In this document: one piece after another, positions 50,200 through 60,460 of the stretch
How the letters are laid out: each line of letters opens with the position of its first letter
Position numbering within the stretch: position 1 is the stretch's first letter
Assembly (NCBI GenBank): GCA_015232335.1
Contig: JADFZV010000006.1
Coordinates: forward strand, 1 to 64,000
Direction: 5' to 3'
Origin: Alphaproteobacteria bacterium
GTDB taxonomy: Bacteria > Pseudomonadota > Alphaproteobacteria > Rhodospirillales > WMHbin7
DNA: 64,000 nt
Program-made: the position numbers and the translations under genes
Notes under the pieces: model-generated
What the model saw: the letters and a program-made list of their open reading frames with translations, nothing else
The model's database searches: none
Told to the model about the DNA's origin: nothing

Positions 50200-51069
50200 T
50201 CAGGCGTCCTTGTCATGGGGCTTGGCTTTCTTGGCCGAGCCCTGTTCAACGGACTGATCCTCGGGCGCACCCACCACAAGCCGGTCGGGCAGGCGCAGAT
50301 CAATCATCAGCAGATTGCGCTCAAGCAGTTGATGATCGCGCTCAAGCCTGGCCAGGCGCGTCCAGGCAGCCGCCGTCTGCGCTTCGGGCAGGCGCACATC
50401 GATGCCGTTTACAATATCGTCGAGCTTGACGTTCCAGCGCCGCCCGCCCACGCGCACGGCGGCCTTGACCCTTAAGGCCAGATCCGGCTCGGCTGCCAAG
50501 GCGGCAAAAAGCGCGCTGGCATGCTGAGGCGCATCCGGGCCCACGATCACCGGAAGATGGACGAATTCGCCTGCAAGATCGGGGGCGATTTCCGTTCCGT
50601 CGCGATCGACCAGAACGAAGCGCCCGCCCCGCTGCCAAAGGGCAATGGGCTCGCGTTCGATCAAGCGGATATGCAAGCGCCCCGGCAAAAGCCGCTCTAC
50701 CGTTGCCTCGCGCACCCAGGCCAATGTTTCCAGGCGCAGTCTGGCGCGATCAAGATCGGCAGGAAGAACCGGATCGCCCCGCTTGAGACCCAGGGCAGCC
50801 AGGATCGCCTCTCCATCCTGACGGTTGCGACCCTCGACGGTGATGTCATCGACCACAAGACCCATGTCGGAGGTGATCTTGACGAAACCATTTTTGACTT
50901 GAGCTTGGGTGCGCTGAATATACCCCTCGCGGTCCAGCCACCAGAGCCCGGCGCCCGCACTACCCAGCACCACTAGCGCCGTCGATGCCACAAGAACAGG
51001 ACGCATCCAGGGCCGCTTTACAGGGGCGCGGCGTGGCGAAGCAGACGTGTCGGCCTTTACGCGTCGCAT
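50200..51069 (-). CDS. ftsQ: Cell-division protein FtsQ
   Basis: 289 residues. A basic cytoplasmic tail (1-20), one transmembrane helix (PVLVASTALVVLGSAGAGLWW), then a periplasmic POTRA domain (ITSDMGLVVDDITVEGRNR, ALGLKRGDPVLPADLDRARL) and a beta domain (ERLLPGRLHIRLIEREPIALW). FtsQ links the septal synthase complex to FtsL/FtsB. Its start lies inside the ddl 3' end (13-base overlap). Confidence 0.95.
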   Translation of the reverse strand: MRRVKADTSASPRRAPVKRPWMRPVLVASTALVVLGSAGAGLWWLDREGYIQRTQAQVKNGFVKITSDMGLVVDDITVEGRNRQDGEAILAALGLKRGDPVLPADLDRARLRLETLAWVREATVERLLPGRLHIRLIEREPIALWQRGGRFVLVDRDGTEIAPDLAGEFVHLPVIVGPDAPQHASALFAALAAEPDLALRVKAAVRVGGRRWNVKLDDIVNGIDVRLPEAQTAAAWTRLARLERDHQLLERNLLMIDLRLPDRLVVGAPEDQSVEQGSAKKAKPHDKDA

Positions 51070-51977
51070 GCGGCCTCCTTGACCATCCAGTCCACAAGAT
51101 CGGGAAAGGAAATTCCAGCGGCGGCGGCAATTTCCGGCACAAGCGACAGGTTGGTCATGCCGGGTTGGGTATTCACTTCCAGCATGAAAAGTTCTCCAGG
51201 GTCCCCCCTGGTGTCGTCATAGCGCAGATCGGCCCTGGAAACGCCCCGGCATCCCAACGACTGATGCGCCAGCACGGCCAGACGGCAGGCTTCGTCATAA
51301 ATCGCCTTGGGCACCGGCGCCGGAACGATGTGTTCGGCCTTGCCGTCGGTATATTTGTTGGCATAGTCGTAGAAGCCCTGCTTGGGACGAATTTCCAAAC
51401 AGCCCAGCGCCCGGTCGCCCATGACGGCCACGGTCAGCTCGCGCCCCGGCACATAGCGCTCGACCATCACGCTGTCGCCATAGGGCCAACTCGTTTCCGC
51501 GAACAGATTCACATTGTCGCCCGGCATGACAATGCGCACGCCAACGCTCGACCCCTCATTGGCGGGCTTGATGACATAGGGGCGCTCGATGGGGTCACCG
51601 GCGATCAGGTGCTCACGGGTCGCCATCACGGACAAGGCCACCGGAATTCCTGCCTGACTAAAGACTTTCTTAGCCGATGGCTTGTCCATGGCAAGGGCCG
51701 AGGCCAAAAGACCGGAATGGGTGTAGGGAATGTCGAGAATATTCAAGATACCCTGAAGGCAGCCATCTTCTCCGAAACGTCCATGCAGGGCGTTGAACAC
51801 CGCATCGGGGCGCGGAAACAGGCGCGTGAGAAGTTGCGCTATGTCGCGCTGCACGTCGATCGCCGTTACCTGATAGCCCGCATTCATCAAGGCCCTGACC
51901 ACCGAAGCGCCGGAGTTCAACGACACCTCGCGCTCGGCTGACCATCCGCCCATCAGAACGGCGATGCGCTTGCTCAT
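51057..51977 (-). CDS. ddl: D-alanine--D-alanine ligase
   Basis: 306 residues from ATG 51977 ([20 protein letters not shown]), with its first bases overlapping the murB stop (ATGA). ATP-grasp enzyme joining two D-Ala for the pentapeptide stem: N-terminal GGWSAEREVSLNSG, ATP-binding VIKPANEGSSVGV, and metal-site EVNTQPGMTNLSL. Also called ddlB in this genomic position. Confidence 0.96.
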   Translation of the reverse strand: MSKRIAVLMGGWSAEREVSLNSGASVVRALMNAGYQVTAIDVQRDIAQLLTRLFPRPDAVFNALHGRFGEDGCLQGILNILDIPYTHSGLLASALAMDKPSAKKVFSQAGIPVALSVMATREHLIAGDPIERPYVIKPANEGSSVGVRIVMPGDNVNLFAETSWPYGDSVMVERYVPGRELTVAVMGDRALGCLEIRPKQGFYDYANKYTDGKAEHIVPAPVPKAIYDEACRLAVLAHQSLGCRGVSRADLRYDDTRGDPGELFMLEVNTQPGMTNLSLVPEIAAAAGISFPDLVDWMVKEAACDA

Positions 51978-52900
51978 GGCAGTTTCCTTCCCAAACGCTG
52001 TATTTCCCACTGAAGTTCGATGCCGGTGGCCTCTTTCACGCGATGGCGAACCTCCTCGCCCAAATCCTCGATATCGCCTGCCGTCGCATTGCCGATATTG
52101 ATCAGAAAATTGCAGTGCTTGACCGAGACCATGGCCCCTCCGCGCTTCAAGCCCCTGCAACCGGCGCGGTCGATCAACTCCCAGGCCTTCTGGCCGGGCG
52201 GATTCTTGAAGGTCGAGCCTCCGGTCCGCACTTTTAAGGGTTGTGCCTCATCGCGCTTTGCGCGGATGTCACTTATGCGCGCTTCGATAATGTCGGGATT
52301 TCCTGGAGAGCCCCTAAGAACCGCGCTGGTGAAAATCCAATCCATGGGTGCTTCCGAATGTCGATAACCGAAGGCCAGCGTATTGCTATCAACGACGTGA
52401 ACATTGCCCTTAAGATCGACCGCTTCCGCCGACACGAAGATATCCTTGACCTCTGAACCATAAGCACCCGCATTCATGACGATGGCGCCGCCGATCGAGC
52501 CTGGAACGCCGATCAGGAATTCCATACCGGCAATACCCGCCTGCTGCGCCACCCTGGCGACATTGGCATCCAGTGCCGCCGCCCCTGCATGGACTTCAAG
52601 GCCGATGGAAACGACATTCGCAAACGCCCTACCCAGACGAATGACAATGCCCTCCATTCCGCCGTCGCGAATCAACACGTTCGAGCCCAGGCCGATAATC
52701 TTGACCGGGATATCCCCGGGCAGCGCTTTCAGAAAATCCGCCAGATCGTCGCGATCATCGGGCTTGAACAGAATTTCCGCATGCCCCCCGGTGCCGAACC
52801 AGGTCTGAGCCCCCAAGGGGGCGTCCGCCTCCAGGCGGCCTCGCGTCTTGGGCAAACGGTCGATCAGATGCTCTGACTTGCGTGCGGCGGCGGCCATCAT
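51974..52900 (-). CDS. murB: UDP-N-acetylenolpyruvoylglucosamine reductase MurB
   Basis: 308 residues from ATG 52900, overlapping the murC stop by 4 bases. FAD-dependent reduction of the enolpyruvyl group to give UDP-MurNAc. FAD-binding signatures are [14 protein letters not shown] and [18 protein letters not shown]. The C-terminal catalytic region includes [17 protein letters not shown] and [10 protein letters not shown]. The size and absence of the extra loop fit the type IIa/short MurB. Confidence 0.96.
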   Translation of the reverse strand: MMAAAARKSEHLIDRLPKTRGRLEADAPLGAQTWFGTGGHAEILFKPDDRDDLADFLKALPGDIPVKIIGLGSNVLIRDGGMEGIVIRLGRAFANVVSIGLEVHAGAAALDANVARVAQQAGIAGMEFLIGVPGSIGGAIVMNAGAYGSEVKDIFVSAEAVDLKGNVHVVDSNTLAFGYRHSEAPMDWIFTSAVLRGSPGNPDIIEARISDIRAKRDEAQPLKVRTGGSTFKNPPGQKAWELIDRAGCRGLKRGGAMVSVKHCNFLINIGNATAGDIEDLGEEVRHRVKEATGIELQWEIQRLGRKLP

Positions 52901-54315
52901 GCCCCTCCCTTTCCCAGCTTTTCCAGTTCCTGCGGAAGCGCGTTGGCCCAGGCCGAAATGTTACCCGCACCCAGACAGACCACCATGTCGCCCGCGCGTG
53001 CCATGTCGCGCACCAGACCGGCCAAGGCCTCGGGTCCGGGAAGGGCGACAACACGCCGGTGCCCGTGCGACAAAAGCCCCGCCACCAGAGAATCGCGTCC
53101 GATGCCCTCGATGGGGCTTTCGCCCGCCGCATAGACATCGGTCACAATCACGCAATCGGCATCGTTAAAGCAGGTGCAGAATTCCTCAAACAGATTGGCC
53201 AGGCGCGAGTAGCGGTGCGGCTGCACCACGGCGATCACGCTGCCCGCGGTGGCCGAACGCGCTGCCTTGAGGACGGCTGCGATCTCGACGGGATGATGAC
53301 CATAATCGTCGATGACGGTGATGCCCAACGCCTCGCCGGTGCGGGTAAAGCGGCGCTTGACGCCCGAGAAGCCCGTCAGCGCCTTCTTGATCACTTCTTC
53401 ATCGAATCCCATCTCGCAGGCAATCGAAATGGCGGCCAGAGAGTTCTGTACGTTATGCTCGCCGAACATGGGCAGGTGGACATCGGCGATCAGGCGCGAG
53501 GTGCCGCTTTGTCGATCTGCAATCAGAACATCGAATCTGGCCCCTGCACTTCCCTGGCGAAGATTAAGTGCGCGCACGTCGGCCTGAGGCGAAAAGCCAT
53601 AGGTGATGATGCGCCGGTCGGAAACACGAGGAATCATCGCCTGCACCTCGGTATGATCGATGCACAGGGTGGCAAAGCCGTAGAAGGGAATGCTTTCGAC
53701 GAAATGGGCGAATCCCTCCTTTAGCCGGTCAAAGGTTCCCCAGTGGTCCAGATGCTCGGGATCGATATTGGTCACCACGGCAATGGTTGCCGGAAGTTTT
53801 AAGAATGTGCCGTCGGATTCGTCGGCCTCGACCACCATCCATTCGCCGCCGCCCAAGCGCGCATTGGTGCCGTAGGCATTGATGATGCCGCCATTGATGA
53901 CGGTGGGATCAAGGTTCGCCGCTTCCAGCATCGCCGCCACCATCGACGTGGTGGTGGTTTTGCCGTGGGTTCCCGCCACCGCGATGGCCCATTTCAAGCG
54001 CATCAGTTCGCCCAGCATTTCGGCCCTGCGCACGACGGGGATCAACCGCGCCCTGGCCGCCAGCACTTCGGGATTGTCCGGCTTGACCGCAGACGAGATG
54101 ACGATGACATGCGCATCGCCCAGATGCTGCGCCTCATGACCGATGAAGACCTTGACGCCCAATCCGCGCAAGCGTTTTACGTTGGCGTTTTCGGCCACGT
54201 CGCTGCCTTGAACCGTATAGCCCAGATTGTGCAGAATCTCGGCAATGCCGCTCATGCCGATGCCGCCGATGCCCACGAAGTGCAGCGTGCCGATGGAAAG
54301 GGGCAGCGTGCGCAT
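52897..54315 (-). CDS. murC: UDP-N-acetylmuramate--L-alanine ligase MurC
   Basis: 472 residues from ATG 54315, whose first base overlaps the murG stop. It adds L-Ala to UDP-MurNAc. The UDP-binding start is [15 protein letters not shown], the ATP loop [12 protein letters not shown] is at about 114-125, followed by the Mur central [12 protein letters not shown] and the C-terminal [12 protein letters not shown]. Full length. Confidence 0.97.
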   Translation of the reverse strand: MRTLPLSIGTLHFVGIGGIGMSGIAEILHNLGYTVQGSDVAENANVKRLRGLGVKVFIGHEAQHLGDAHVIVISSAVKPDNPEVLAARARLIPVVRRAEMLGELMRLKWAIAVAGTHGKTTTTSMVAAMLEAANLDPTVINGGIINAYGTNARLGGGEWMVVEADESDGTFLKLPATIAVVTNIDPEHLDHWGTFDRLKEGFAHFVESIPFYGFATLCIDHTEVQAMIPRVSDRRIITYGFSPQADVRALNLRQGSAGARFDVLIADRQSGTSRLIADVHLPMFGEHNVQNSLAAISIACEMGFDEEVIKKALTGFSGVKRRFTRTGEALGITVIDDYGHHPVEIAAVLKAARSATAGSVIAVVQPHRYSRLANLFEEFCTCFNDADCVIVTDVYAAGESPIEGIGRDSLVAGLLSHGHRRVVALPGPEALAGLVRDMARAGDMVVCLGAGNISAWANALPQELEKLGKGGA

Positions 54316-55433
54316 CAGTGTACCTCCAACTCTTGGGGAATTAGATCGAGAACGAGATCGCCCAGGCTGCGCGCGGCATCCGGCTCGCCCACCGCCCTGG
54401 CGCAAGCCGCGGAGCGGGCCAATGTGGCGGGGCTGCCCAGAAGCTGGGCCAGCCGCCCCGCCAGATTTTCGACGCCCAACCCTTCTTCACGCATCAGCCA
54501 GCCGCCGCCTGCTTCATCCAATTCCTGGGCGTTGGCGGTCTGGTGATCGTCAATGGCATGGGGATAGGGAATCAGCAGGGCAGGTCTTCCGATGCAGGCG
54601 ATTTCGGCAACGCTGGAAGCCCCCGCCCGCGAGATCACCAGATGCGCCGAAGCAAGGCGTTTGGGGATATCGGAAAAGAAGCTTTCGCAATCGGCCTCGA
54701 TCCCCGCCCGAAGATATGTGCCCCTTGAAAGGGCCAGGGATTCCGGTCGGCTTTGCTGGCTGACGCGCAGGCGGGTACGCAGTGCATCGGGAAGGCGCGC
54801 CAATGCGTCGGGCACCATTTCAGACAGAAGGCGGGCACCCTGGCTTCCTCCCATAATGACGACGGAAATCTGGGCGGTTTCGTCAAGCGGCGGATAGGGC
54901 GTGTCGCGCTCGGCCAAAATGGCGGGGCGAACCGGCATGCCGGTATGCTTGATGCGCGGGTCGGGTACTTGAAGATAACGCACATGCTTAAACGAGGTGG
55001 CGATGCGCTTAACCTTGGATGCCATCAGCCGATTGGCCCGGCCCAATACCGCATTCTGTTCATGCAGCACCGTGGGAATTCTTAAAGCAAGGGCAGCCGC
55101 CATGGCAGGCAGCGAGGCATAGCCGCCAAATCCCACCACCACGGCGGGCTTCATCCGTTTCAGCAGGGCCAGGGCTTGAAGCGTTCCCAATGAAAGATCG
55201 CCAACGGCCTTGATGCGCGGCATCAGGCCGCGCCCGGCAATGCCGCCCGCCCGTATGCGGATGGTTTCGATACGTCCCAGAACGCCGCCATAGGCCTGGC
55301 CGCGCCGGTCGGTGACCAGGGCCAAGCGATAGCCACGGCTCATTAACTCTTCGGCCAATGCCTCGGCGGGAAAGACATGCCCGCCCGTTCCTCCGGCGGT
55401 CAACAGAATCAGGGGAGAGACGGCGGCCCTCAC
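54315..55433 (-). CDS. murG: Lipid II glycosyltransferase MurG
   Basis: 372 residues from GTG 55433, which overlaps the ftsW stop by 4 bases (GTGA). It transfers GlcNAc from UDP-GlcNAc to lipid I. The donor loops [17 protein letters not shown] and [14 protein letters not shown] are present, with [19 protein letters not shown] in the C-terminal donor site. Membrane-peripheral. Confidence 0.96.
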   Translation of the reverse strand: MRAAVSPLILLTAGGTGGHVFPAEALAEELMSRGYRLALVTDRRGQAYGGVLGRIETIRIRAGGIAGRGLMPRIKAVGDLSLGTLQALALLKRMKPAVVVGFGGYASLPAMAAALALRIPTVLHEQNAVLGRANRLMASKVKRIATSFKHVRYLQVPDPRIKHTGMPVRPAILAERDTPYPPLDETAQISVVIMGGSQGARLLSEMVPDALARLPDALRTRLRVSQQSRPESLALSRGTYLRAGIEADCESFFSDIPKRLASAHLVISRAGASSVAEIACIGRPALLIPYPHAIDDHQTANAQELDEAGGGWLMREEGLGVENLAGRLAQLLGSPATLARSAACARAVGEPDAARSLGDLVLDLIPQELEVH

Positions 55434-56554
55434 ATCCAGCCTCCGTTGCCGAACTTTTTGCGTGAAAGAGCCAGCATCATGCCCATGCCAAGCGCCAGGG
55501 CCAGCATCGACGAACCGCCATAGGAAATAAAGGGCAGCGTCATGCCCTTGGTCGGCATCAGATGCAGGGTCGAAGCCATATTGACCACGGCCTGAAGCCC
55601 GAATTGAACCAGCAGGCCCGAGACGGCCAGCATCACGAACAGGCTGTCTTCACGGTAGAGTCGGGCAAAGCCCCTGAGCACGATGAAGGCGAAGAGGACG
55701 ACGATGAACAGGCACAAGAACAGGCCGAACTCTTCGCCCGCCACGGCCAGAATGAAATCGGTATGGGCATCGGGCAAAATTTCCTTGATGCTGCCTTCGC
55801 CGGGACCGCGTCCCAGAAGCCCGCCATTGCCGAAAGCCTGCAAAGCCGTGGTGACCTGATAGCTGTCGCCGGTCTGCGGATCGAGAAAGCGGTCGATGCG
55901 GCTTTGCACATGGGGAAAGATGAAATAGGCCCCGACAGCGGCGGCAGCCCCACCCAGCCCAAACAGCCCCACCCAAATCATCGATAATCCCGCCAGAAAA
56001 AACTCGGCAAAGAAAACGGCGCTGGTGACTAGCGTCATGCCGACATCGGGCTGAAGCAGCAGCAAGAGTGCCGTCAGGGCGAAAAGACCCAGAGCAATTA
56101 AATTTCCGGGAAATTCCGGCTGCGACTTCTGTTCAGAGAACATCCAGGCCATGGCCACGGCAAATGTGGGTTTCATGAATTCCGAAGGCTGGATGGTGAG
56201 GCCCGCGAAGGACAACCAGCGCGTGGCTCCCTTGACTTCATGACCCAGCACCAGGGTCAGCGCCATCAGAACCAGCGAGCCCACAAAGCCGATAACGGCC
56301 AGACGCCGCACCGATTTCACATCTAGCATCGATACGCCAAGGATAACGATCACGGCGGGCATCAGAAATACGAACTGGCGGCGGACGAAGTGGAAACTGT
56401 CGGCGCCGATGCGGGTGGCAACCGAGGGACTGGCGGCCAGGGTCAGGAACAGCCCGGTGCCGATCAGCACGAACAGAGCAGCCAGGGTCCAGCGATCCAC
56501 CGTCCACCACCAGCGGCCGACAATGCTTTTGTCTGTGCGTCCGCCGAAGCTCAT
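55430..56554 (-). CDS. ftsW: Septal peptidoglycan polymerase FtsW (SEDS)
   Basis: 374 residues with about ten transmembrane helices. SEDS signatures: ATRWLSFAGLTIQPSEFMK and GPGEGSIKEILPDAHTDF, plus GMTLPFISYGGSSMLALA near the end. It polymerises lipid II with FtsI at the septum. The start overlaps the murD stop (ATGA). Confidence 0.96.
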   Translation of the reverse strand: MSFGGRTDKSIVGRWWWTVDRWTLAALFVLIGTGLFLTLAASPSVATRIGADSFHFVRRQFVFLMPAVIVILGVSMLDVKSVRRLAVIGFVGSLVLMALTLVLGHEVKGATRWLSFAGLTIQPSEFMKPTFAVAMAWMFSEQKSQPEFPGNLIALGLFALTALLLLLQPDVGMTLVTSAVFFAEFFLAGLSMIWVGLFGLGGAAAAVGAYFIFPHVQSRIDRFLDPQTGDSYQVTTALQAFGNGGLLGRGPGEGSIKEILPDAHTDFILAVAGEEFGLFLCLFIVVLFAFIVLRGFARLYREDSLFVMLAVSGLLVQFGLQAVVNMASTLHLMPTKGMTLPFISYGGSSMLALALGMGMMLALSRKKFGNGGWM

Positions 56555-57939
56555 GCGCCCTCGCTTGCCGAAGGCAACTCGGACACCAGATCGCGAAAAC
56601 GATCACCGCGCTCTTCGAAACTTTTGAACTGATCCCAGCTGGCGCAGGCGGGCGAGAGCAGCACCACGCCGCCGTCAATGCGCTCTTGCATGGCCATGGC
56701 ATGCGCTGCCCTGGTTGCCGTCGCCAAATCGCCGCATTGCGTGAAGCCCACCCGTCCTTCCAACGTCTTGGCGAAAGCGGGTGTCGCCTCGCCGATCAGG
56801 AAGGCGTGGCGGATACGCGAAAAGTGAGGGGCCAGAGAGTTGATCCCGCCTTCCTTGGCTTGTCCGCCCGCGATCCAGTAAATGGCGTCATAGCAGACCA
56901 GGGCCTTTTCTGCGGCATCGGCATTGGTGGCCTTGCTGTCATTAACAAAGCGAATGCCGTCCTTGATGCCGATGAATTCCTGACGATGCGCCAGGCCCGG
57001 GAATGAGCGGATGGCTTCAACGATCGCACCCTGTTCCAAGCCCGATTCAGTGGCGGCGGCATAGGCAGCAGCCGCATTCTGCCAATTGTGCCGCCCCGGC
57101 AGGGATCTGACCGAATTCAGATCGATCACGCTTTCATTCAAGCCCTGCCGGTCGTCGATGAGCAGGCCGCCGGTTGCGTGGACGCCGCCCGCCACCCTGG
57201 TTTCAGAGGAGATCGGCACCACGCGCCGCGCCAATGATTTCAATTCCTCGCAAATACGCCGTCCATGTTCGTCGTCGATGCCGACGATGGCGGTCGCGGG
57301 CGGCGGCTGATGATCGAAAATGCGTCGCTTGGCTGCAACATAACCTTCCATGCCGTTATGACGTCCCAAATGGTCGGGGGTGACGTTCAAGAGCACGGCC
57401 ACGCCGAAGCCCGCCGAAGGCACCAGCTCCAACTGATAGGAGGAGAGTTCCAGCACATAGGTTCCAGGACGCTCGAGGGGGGCCAAGTCAAGGGCAGGCG
57501 TTCCCAGATTGCCGCCCACCGCCACCTTGCGCCCGGCCCGCTTGAAGATATGACCGATCAGCGAGGTGGTGGTCGATTTTCCGTTGGTGCCGGTAATGGC
57601 GACATAGGAAGCTTCCGAGCGGGCTCTGAGCAGCAGGTCGATATCGCACAGAATGGGGCGTCCGGCTTTGCGCGCCTTTTCGGCGATGGGATGCGGCCGT
57701 GGCCAAGTATGCGGAATGCCCGGACTCCAGACCAGAATTTCCGGCTTCATCCAATCGCATGTCGCCAGATTGACCAGCGGAATGCCCTGGCTCTCGGCCA
57801 AAACGCGGGTTTCTTCCTTGTCGTCCCAAGCCCAGACCTCAGCGCCCGAAGCCAGCAAGGCCTTGGCTGCCGACAGGCCGGAACGGCCCAGCCCCATCAC
57901 CGCCGCCACATGTCCGTTGAGGAAGGGAAGTCCGATCAT
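56551..57939 (-). CDS. murD: UDP-N-acetylmuramoyl-L-alanine--D-glutamate ligase MurD
   Basis: 462 residues. It adds D-Glu. The N-terminal GHVAAVMGLGRSGLSAAKAL is the UDP-binding fold, ITGTNGKSTTTSLIGH (about 115-130) the P-loop, and RFVNDSKATNADAAEKAL a family signature. The start lies 3 bp after the mraY stop. Confidence 0.96.
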   Translation of the reverse strand: MIGLPFLNGHVAAVMGLGRSGLSAAKALLASGAEVWAWDDKEETRVLAESQGIPLVNLATCDWMKPEILVWSPGIPHTWPRPHPIAEKARKAGRPILCDIDLLLRARSEASYVAITGTNGKSTTTSLIGHIFKRAGRKVAVGGNLGTPALDLAPLERPGTYVLELSSYQLELVPSAGFGVAVLLNVTPDHLGRHNGMEGYVAAKRRIFDHQPPPATAIVGIDDEHGRRICEELKSLARRVVPISSETRVAGGVHATGGLLIDDRQGLNESVIDLNSVRSLPGRHNWQNAAAAYAAATESGLEQGAIVEAIRSFPGLAHRQEFIGIKDGIRFVNDSKATNADAAEKALVCYDAIYWIAGGQAKEGGINSLAPHFSRIRHAFLIGEATPAFAKTLEGRVGFTQCGDLATATRAAHAMAMQERIDGGVVLLSPACASWDQFKSFEERGDRFRDLVSELPSASEGA

Positions 57940-57942
57940 CAG

Positions 57943-59031
57943 CTACCTCAACTTCAAGGTGGAAAGACCCAAGAGGGCCAGGACGGCGGAAATAATCCAG
58001 AACCGGATGACGATGGTGGATTCGGCCCAGCCCTTCTTCTCGAAGTGATGATGCAGGGGCGCCATACGGAAAACGCGCTTTCCCGTCAGCTTGTACGAGG
58101 TCACCTGAACGATGACCGACACCGTTTCCAGCACGAACAGGCCGCCCACGATGGCCAACACGATTTCGTGACGCGTTACCACACCGACAGCGCCCAGGGC
58201 GCCTCCCATGGCCAGCGAGCCGGTATCGCCCATGAAAACCATGGCGGGCGGCGCATTGAACCAAAGAAAGCCGATGCCGGCCCCCACCAGAGCGCCGCAG
58301 AAGACGGCCAGTTCGCCCGAGCCGGGGATGTTGTGAATCTGCAGATAATTGGCAAAGACAGCGTGACCCACGATATAGGCGATGAAAGCGAAGACCGACG
58401 AAGCGATGATAACCGGCACGATGGCCAACCCATCCAGCCCGTCAGTCAGATTGACGGCGTTGGAAGCGCCCACGATGACGAAGACGGCAAAGGGCAGATA
58501 CAGCCACCCCAGATCGATCTGAACATTCTTGAAGAAGGGCACCATCAGGGCGTCGGTCAGGGGCTCGCGGGTCAGCGCCATGATCCAGCCAACCGCCACC
58601 ACGGCGATCACAATCTGGCAAGCCATCTTCAGTTTGCCGGGCAGGCCCTTGGAATTGCGTTTGGTGACCTTCAGAAAGTCATCCATGAAGCCGATCATGC
58701 CATAGCCGATGGTGACCAGCAGAACTGCCCAGACGAACCCGTTCTTAAGGTCGGCCCAGAGCAGCGTTGAGAGCGTCAGCGCCAGAAGGATCAGAATGCC
58801 CCCCATGGTGGGCGTGCCCTTTTTGGTCAGCAGGTGCGATTCCGGACCATCCTCGCGGATGGGCTGACCTTCCTTTTGCTTATAACGCAGCCAACGGATC
58901 ATCGAAGGCCCGAAGAGCAGCGTTACGACCAGTCCGGTCAGCACAGCACCACCGGTACGGAAGGTCAGGTACTTGAACAGGTTCAAGACGCCGATCTGGT
59001 CCGAGAGAGGATAGAGAAGATTATAAAGCAC
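57943..59031 (-). CDS. mraY: Phospho-MurNAc-pentapeptide transferase MraY
   Basis: 362 residues from GTG 59031 ([12 protein letters not shown]), supported by AGGAGA at good spacing; the longer frame upstream runs into murF. Ten transmembrane helices. Catalytic and metal signatures: [13 protein letters not shown], the [13 protein letters not shown] loop and [14 protein letters not shown]. It makes lipid I on undecaprenyl phosphate at the inner membrane. Confidence 0.96.
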   Translation of the reverse strand: MLYNLLYPLSDQIGVLNLFKYLTFRTGGAVLTGLVVTLLFGPSMIRWLRYKQKEGQPIREDGPESHLLTKKGTPTMGGILILLALTLSTLLWADLKNGFVWAVLLVTIGYGMIGFMDDFLKVTKRNSKGLPGKLKMACQIVIAVVAVGWIMALTREPLTDALMVPFFKNVQIDLGWLYLPFAVFVIVGASNAVNLTDGLDGLAIVPVIIASSVFAFIAYIVGHAVFANYLQIHNIPGSGELAVFCGALVGAGIGFLWFNAPPAMVFMGDTGSLAMGGALGAVGVVTRHEIVLAIVGGLFVLETVSVIVQVTSYKLTGKRVFRMAPLHHHFEKKGWAESTIVIRFWIISAVLALLGLSTLKLR

Positions 59032-59041
59032 TGTCTTTCTC

Positions 59042-60460
59042 CTACTGTCCGTTCGCGGCGCAAGACTGCGCCTCGGGCACTGCCGACAAGGCATCCACCA
59101 CCCGGCCCATGCGGCTTCCCGCCGAACCTTTCACCATCACCACGTCATTTTCCCGCACCTGAGCCGCCACCAAGGGTGCCAGTTCCGCCGAGCTGGCGGC
59201 ATGACCGCCCCGCATGGCCTGGGGTAGGGATTCGAAGAGCTGTTCCATCAAGGGACCGGCGGTGAAGACGCGGTCGATACGCGCCTGCTCCAGCACGTCC
59301 CTAAGCCCCCGATGCAGAACCGGAGCTTGAGCGCCCAGTTCCAGCATGTCGCCCAGCACGGCGATGCGCCGCCCCTTGCCCGACAGGCCGATCTGGGCCA
59401 GGGTGATGATGGCGGCCTGCATCGAAGCAGGACTGGCGTTGTAGCTTTCGTCGATCAGTTCGAAGGTGCCGCCATCGGGGGAAACCGCCAAACGTCTGGC
59501 CCCTCTGCCCTTGGGCGGGGTCATGGCGGAAAGTGCAGTTGCAGCGGCACCGACATCAACACCAGCGCTTGCTGCGCCAGCCAGGGCGGCCAAGCTGTTC
59601 AGCCCCCAGTGATGGCCCGCGATGCCGACCCGATAGGCCAAGGGCCTTTCGCCCGCCAGCGCCAGCACCTCGGTCGAGGTGCCCACGATCTCGCTGTACA
59701 GCAGACGGAAGTCGGACTCGATATGTCTGCCGAAGCTGACGACGCGCGCCCCTTTTTCGCGAGCCCGCTTGGACAGCAGCCCGAAGAAGGCATTGTCGCG
59801 GTTCAGAATAGCCACGCCTTTTGGCATCAGGCCTGCGAAAATTTCCGCCTTGGCCTCGGCGACATCCGAAAGCGTCGGAAAGAATTCGATATGGACGGGC
59901 TCGACGGTGGTGATGATGGCGATATGGGGGCGAGCCAGTTGCGACAATGGCGCCAATTCACCCGCATGGTTCATGCCCATTTCCAGCACGGCATAGGCGG
60001 ACAGGGCGGGCAGCCGGGCCAGGGTCAGCGGAAGACCATAATGATTATTGAGATTTCCCTGCGTCGCATGGGTGGGTGCCAGCCCCGACAAAATCAGCGA
60101 CAGCATGTCCTTGGTGCCGGTTTTTCCAACGCTGCCGGTAACGGCGATGCGCTGGGCCGGGTTGCGCTCACAGGCGGCGGCTGCCAGCCTTCGCAACCCT
60201 TCAAGCGTATCCGTGACGACAATCTGTGGAATGGCAATTCCCGGCAAAGGATGATCGACCAGCAACGCTGAGGCGCCCAGTTCCTGTGCCTTGGCGGCAA
60301 AATCATGCCCATCCATCTTGTCGCCGCGAATGGCGATGAAAAGGTCGCCAGCCTTCAGCGTGCGCGTATCGATGGAGATGCCGGTTGCCGCAGCCAGATT
60401 CGCCGCATCCATGGCGAACACCTGGGCCAATTCCTCTTTGGTCCACAGGGGGCGGTTCAT
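59042..60460 (-). CDS. murF: UDP-MurNAc-tripeptide--D-Ala-D-Ala ligase MurF
   Basis: 472 residues, ATGA overlap with the murE stop. It adds D-Ala-D-Ala to complete the pentapeptide. P-loop in [16 protein letters not shown], the variant common in alphaproteobacteria, followed by [28 protein letters not shown] and [12 protein letters not shown]. Full length with a normal start ([13 protein letters not shown]). Confidence 0.96.
   Translation of the reverse strand: MNRPLWTKEELAQVFAMDAANLAAATGISIDTRTLKAGDLFIAIRGDKMDGHDFAAKAQELGASALLVDHPLPGIAIPQIVVTDTLEGLRRLAAAACERNPAQRIAVTGSVGKTGTKDMLSLILSGLAPTHATQGNLNNHYGLPLTLARLPALSAYAVLEMGMNHAGELAPLSQLARPHIAIITTVEPVHIEFFPTLSDVAEAKAEIFAGLMPKGVAILNRDNAFFGLLSKRAREKGARVVSFGRHIESDFRLLYSEIVGTSTEVLALAGERPLAYRVGIAGHHWGLNSLAALAGAASAGVDVGAAATALSAMTPPKGRGARRLAVSPDGGTFELIDESYNASPASMQAAIITLAQIGLSGKGRRIAVLGDMLELGAQAPVLHRGLRDVLEQARIDRVFTAGPLMEQLFESLPQAMRGGHAASSAELAPLVAAQVRENDVVMVKGSAGSRMGRVVDALSAVPEAQSCAANGQ

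Noticed and set aside
57265..58770. 501-codon + strand frame opposite murD and mraY (and similar long frames at 47696-48844, 59312-60271, 60385-61875)
   Set aside because: They are antisense shadows of highly conserved, high-GC division genes and have low-complexity, His/Gln/Arg-rich translations.
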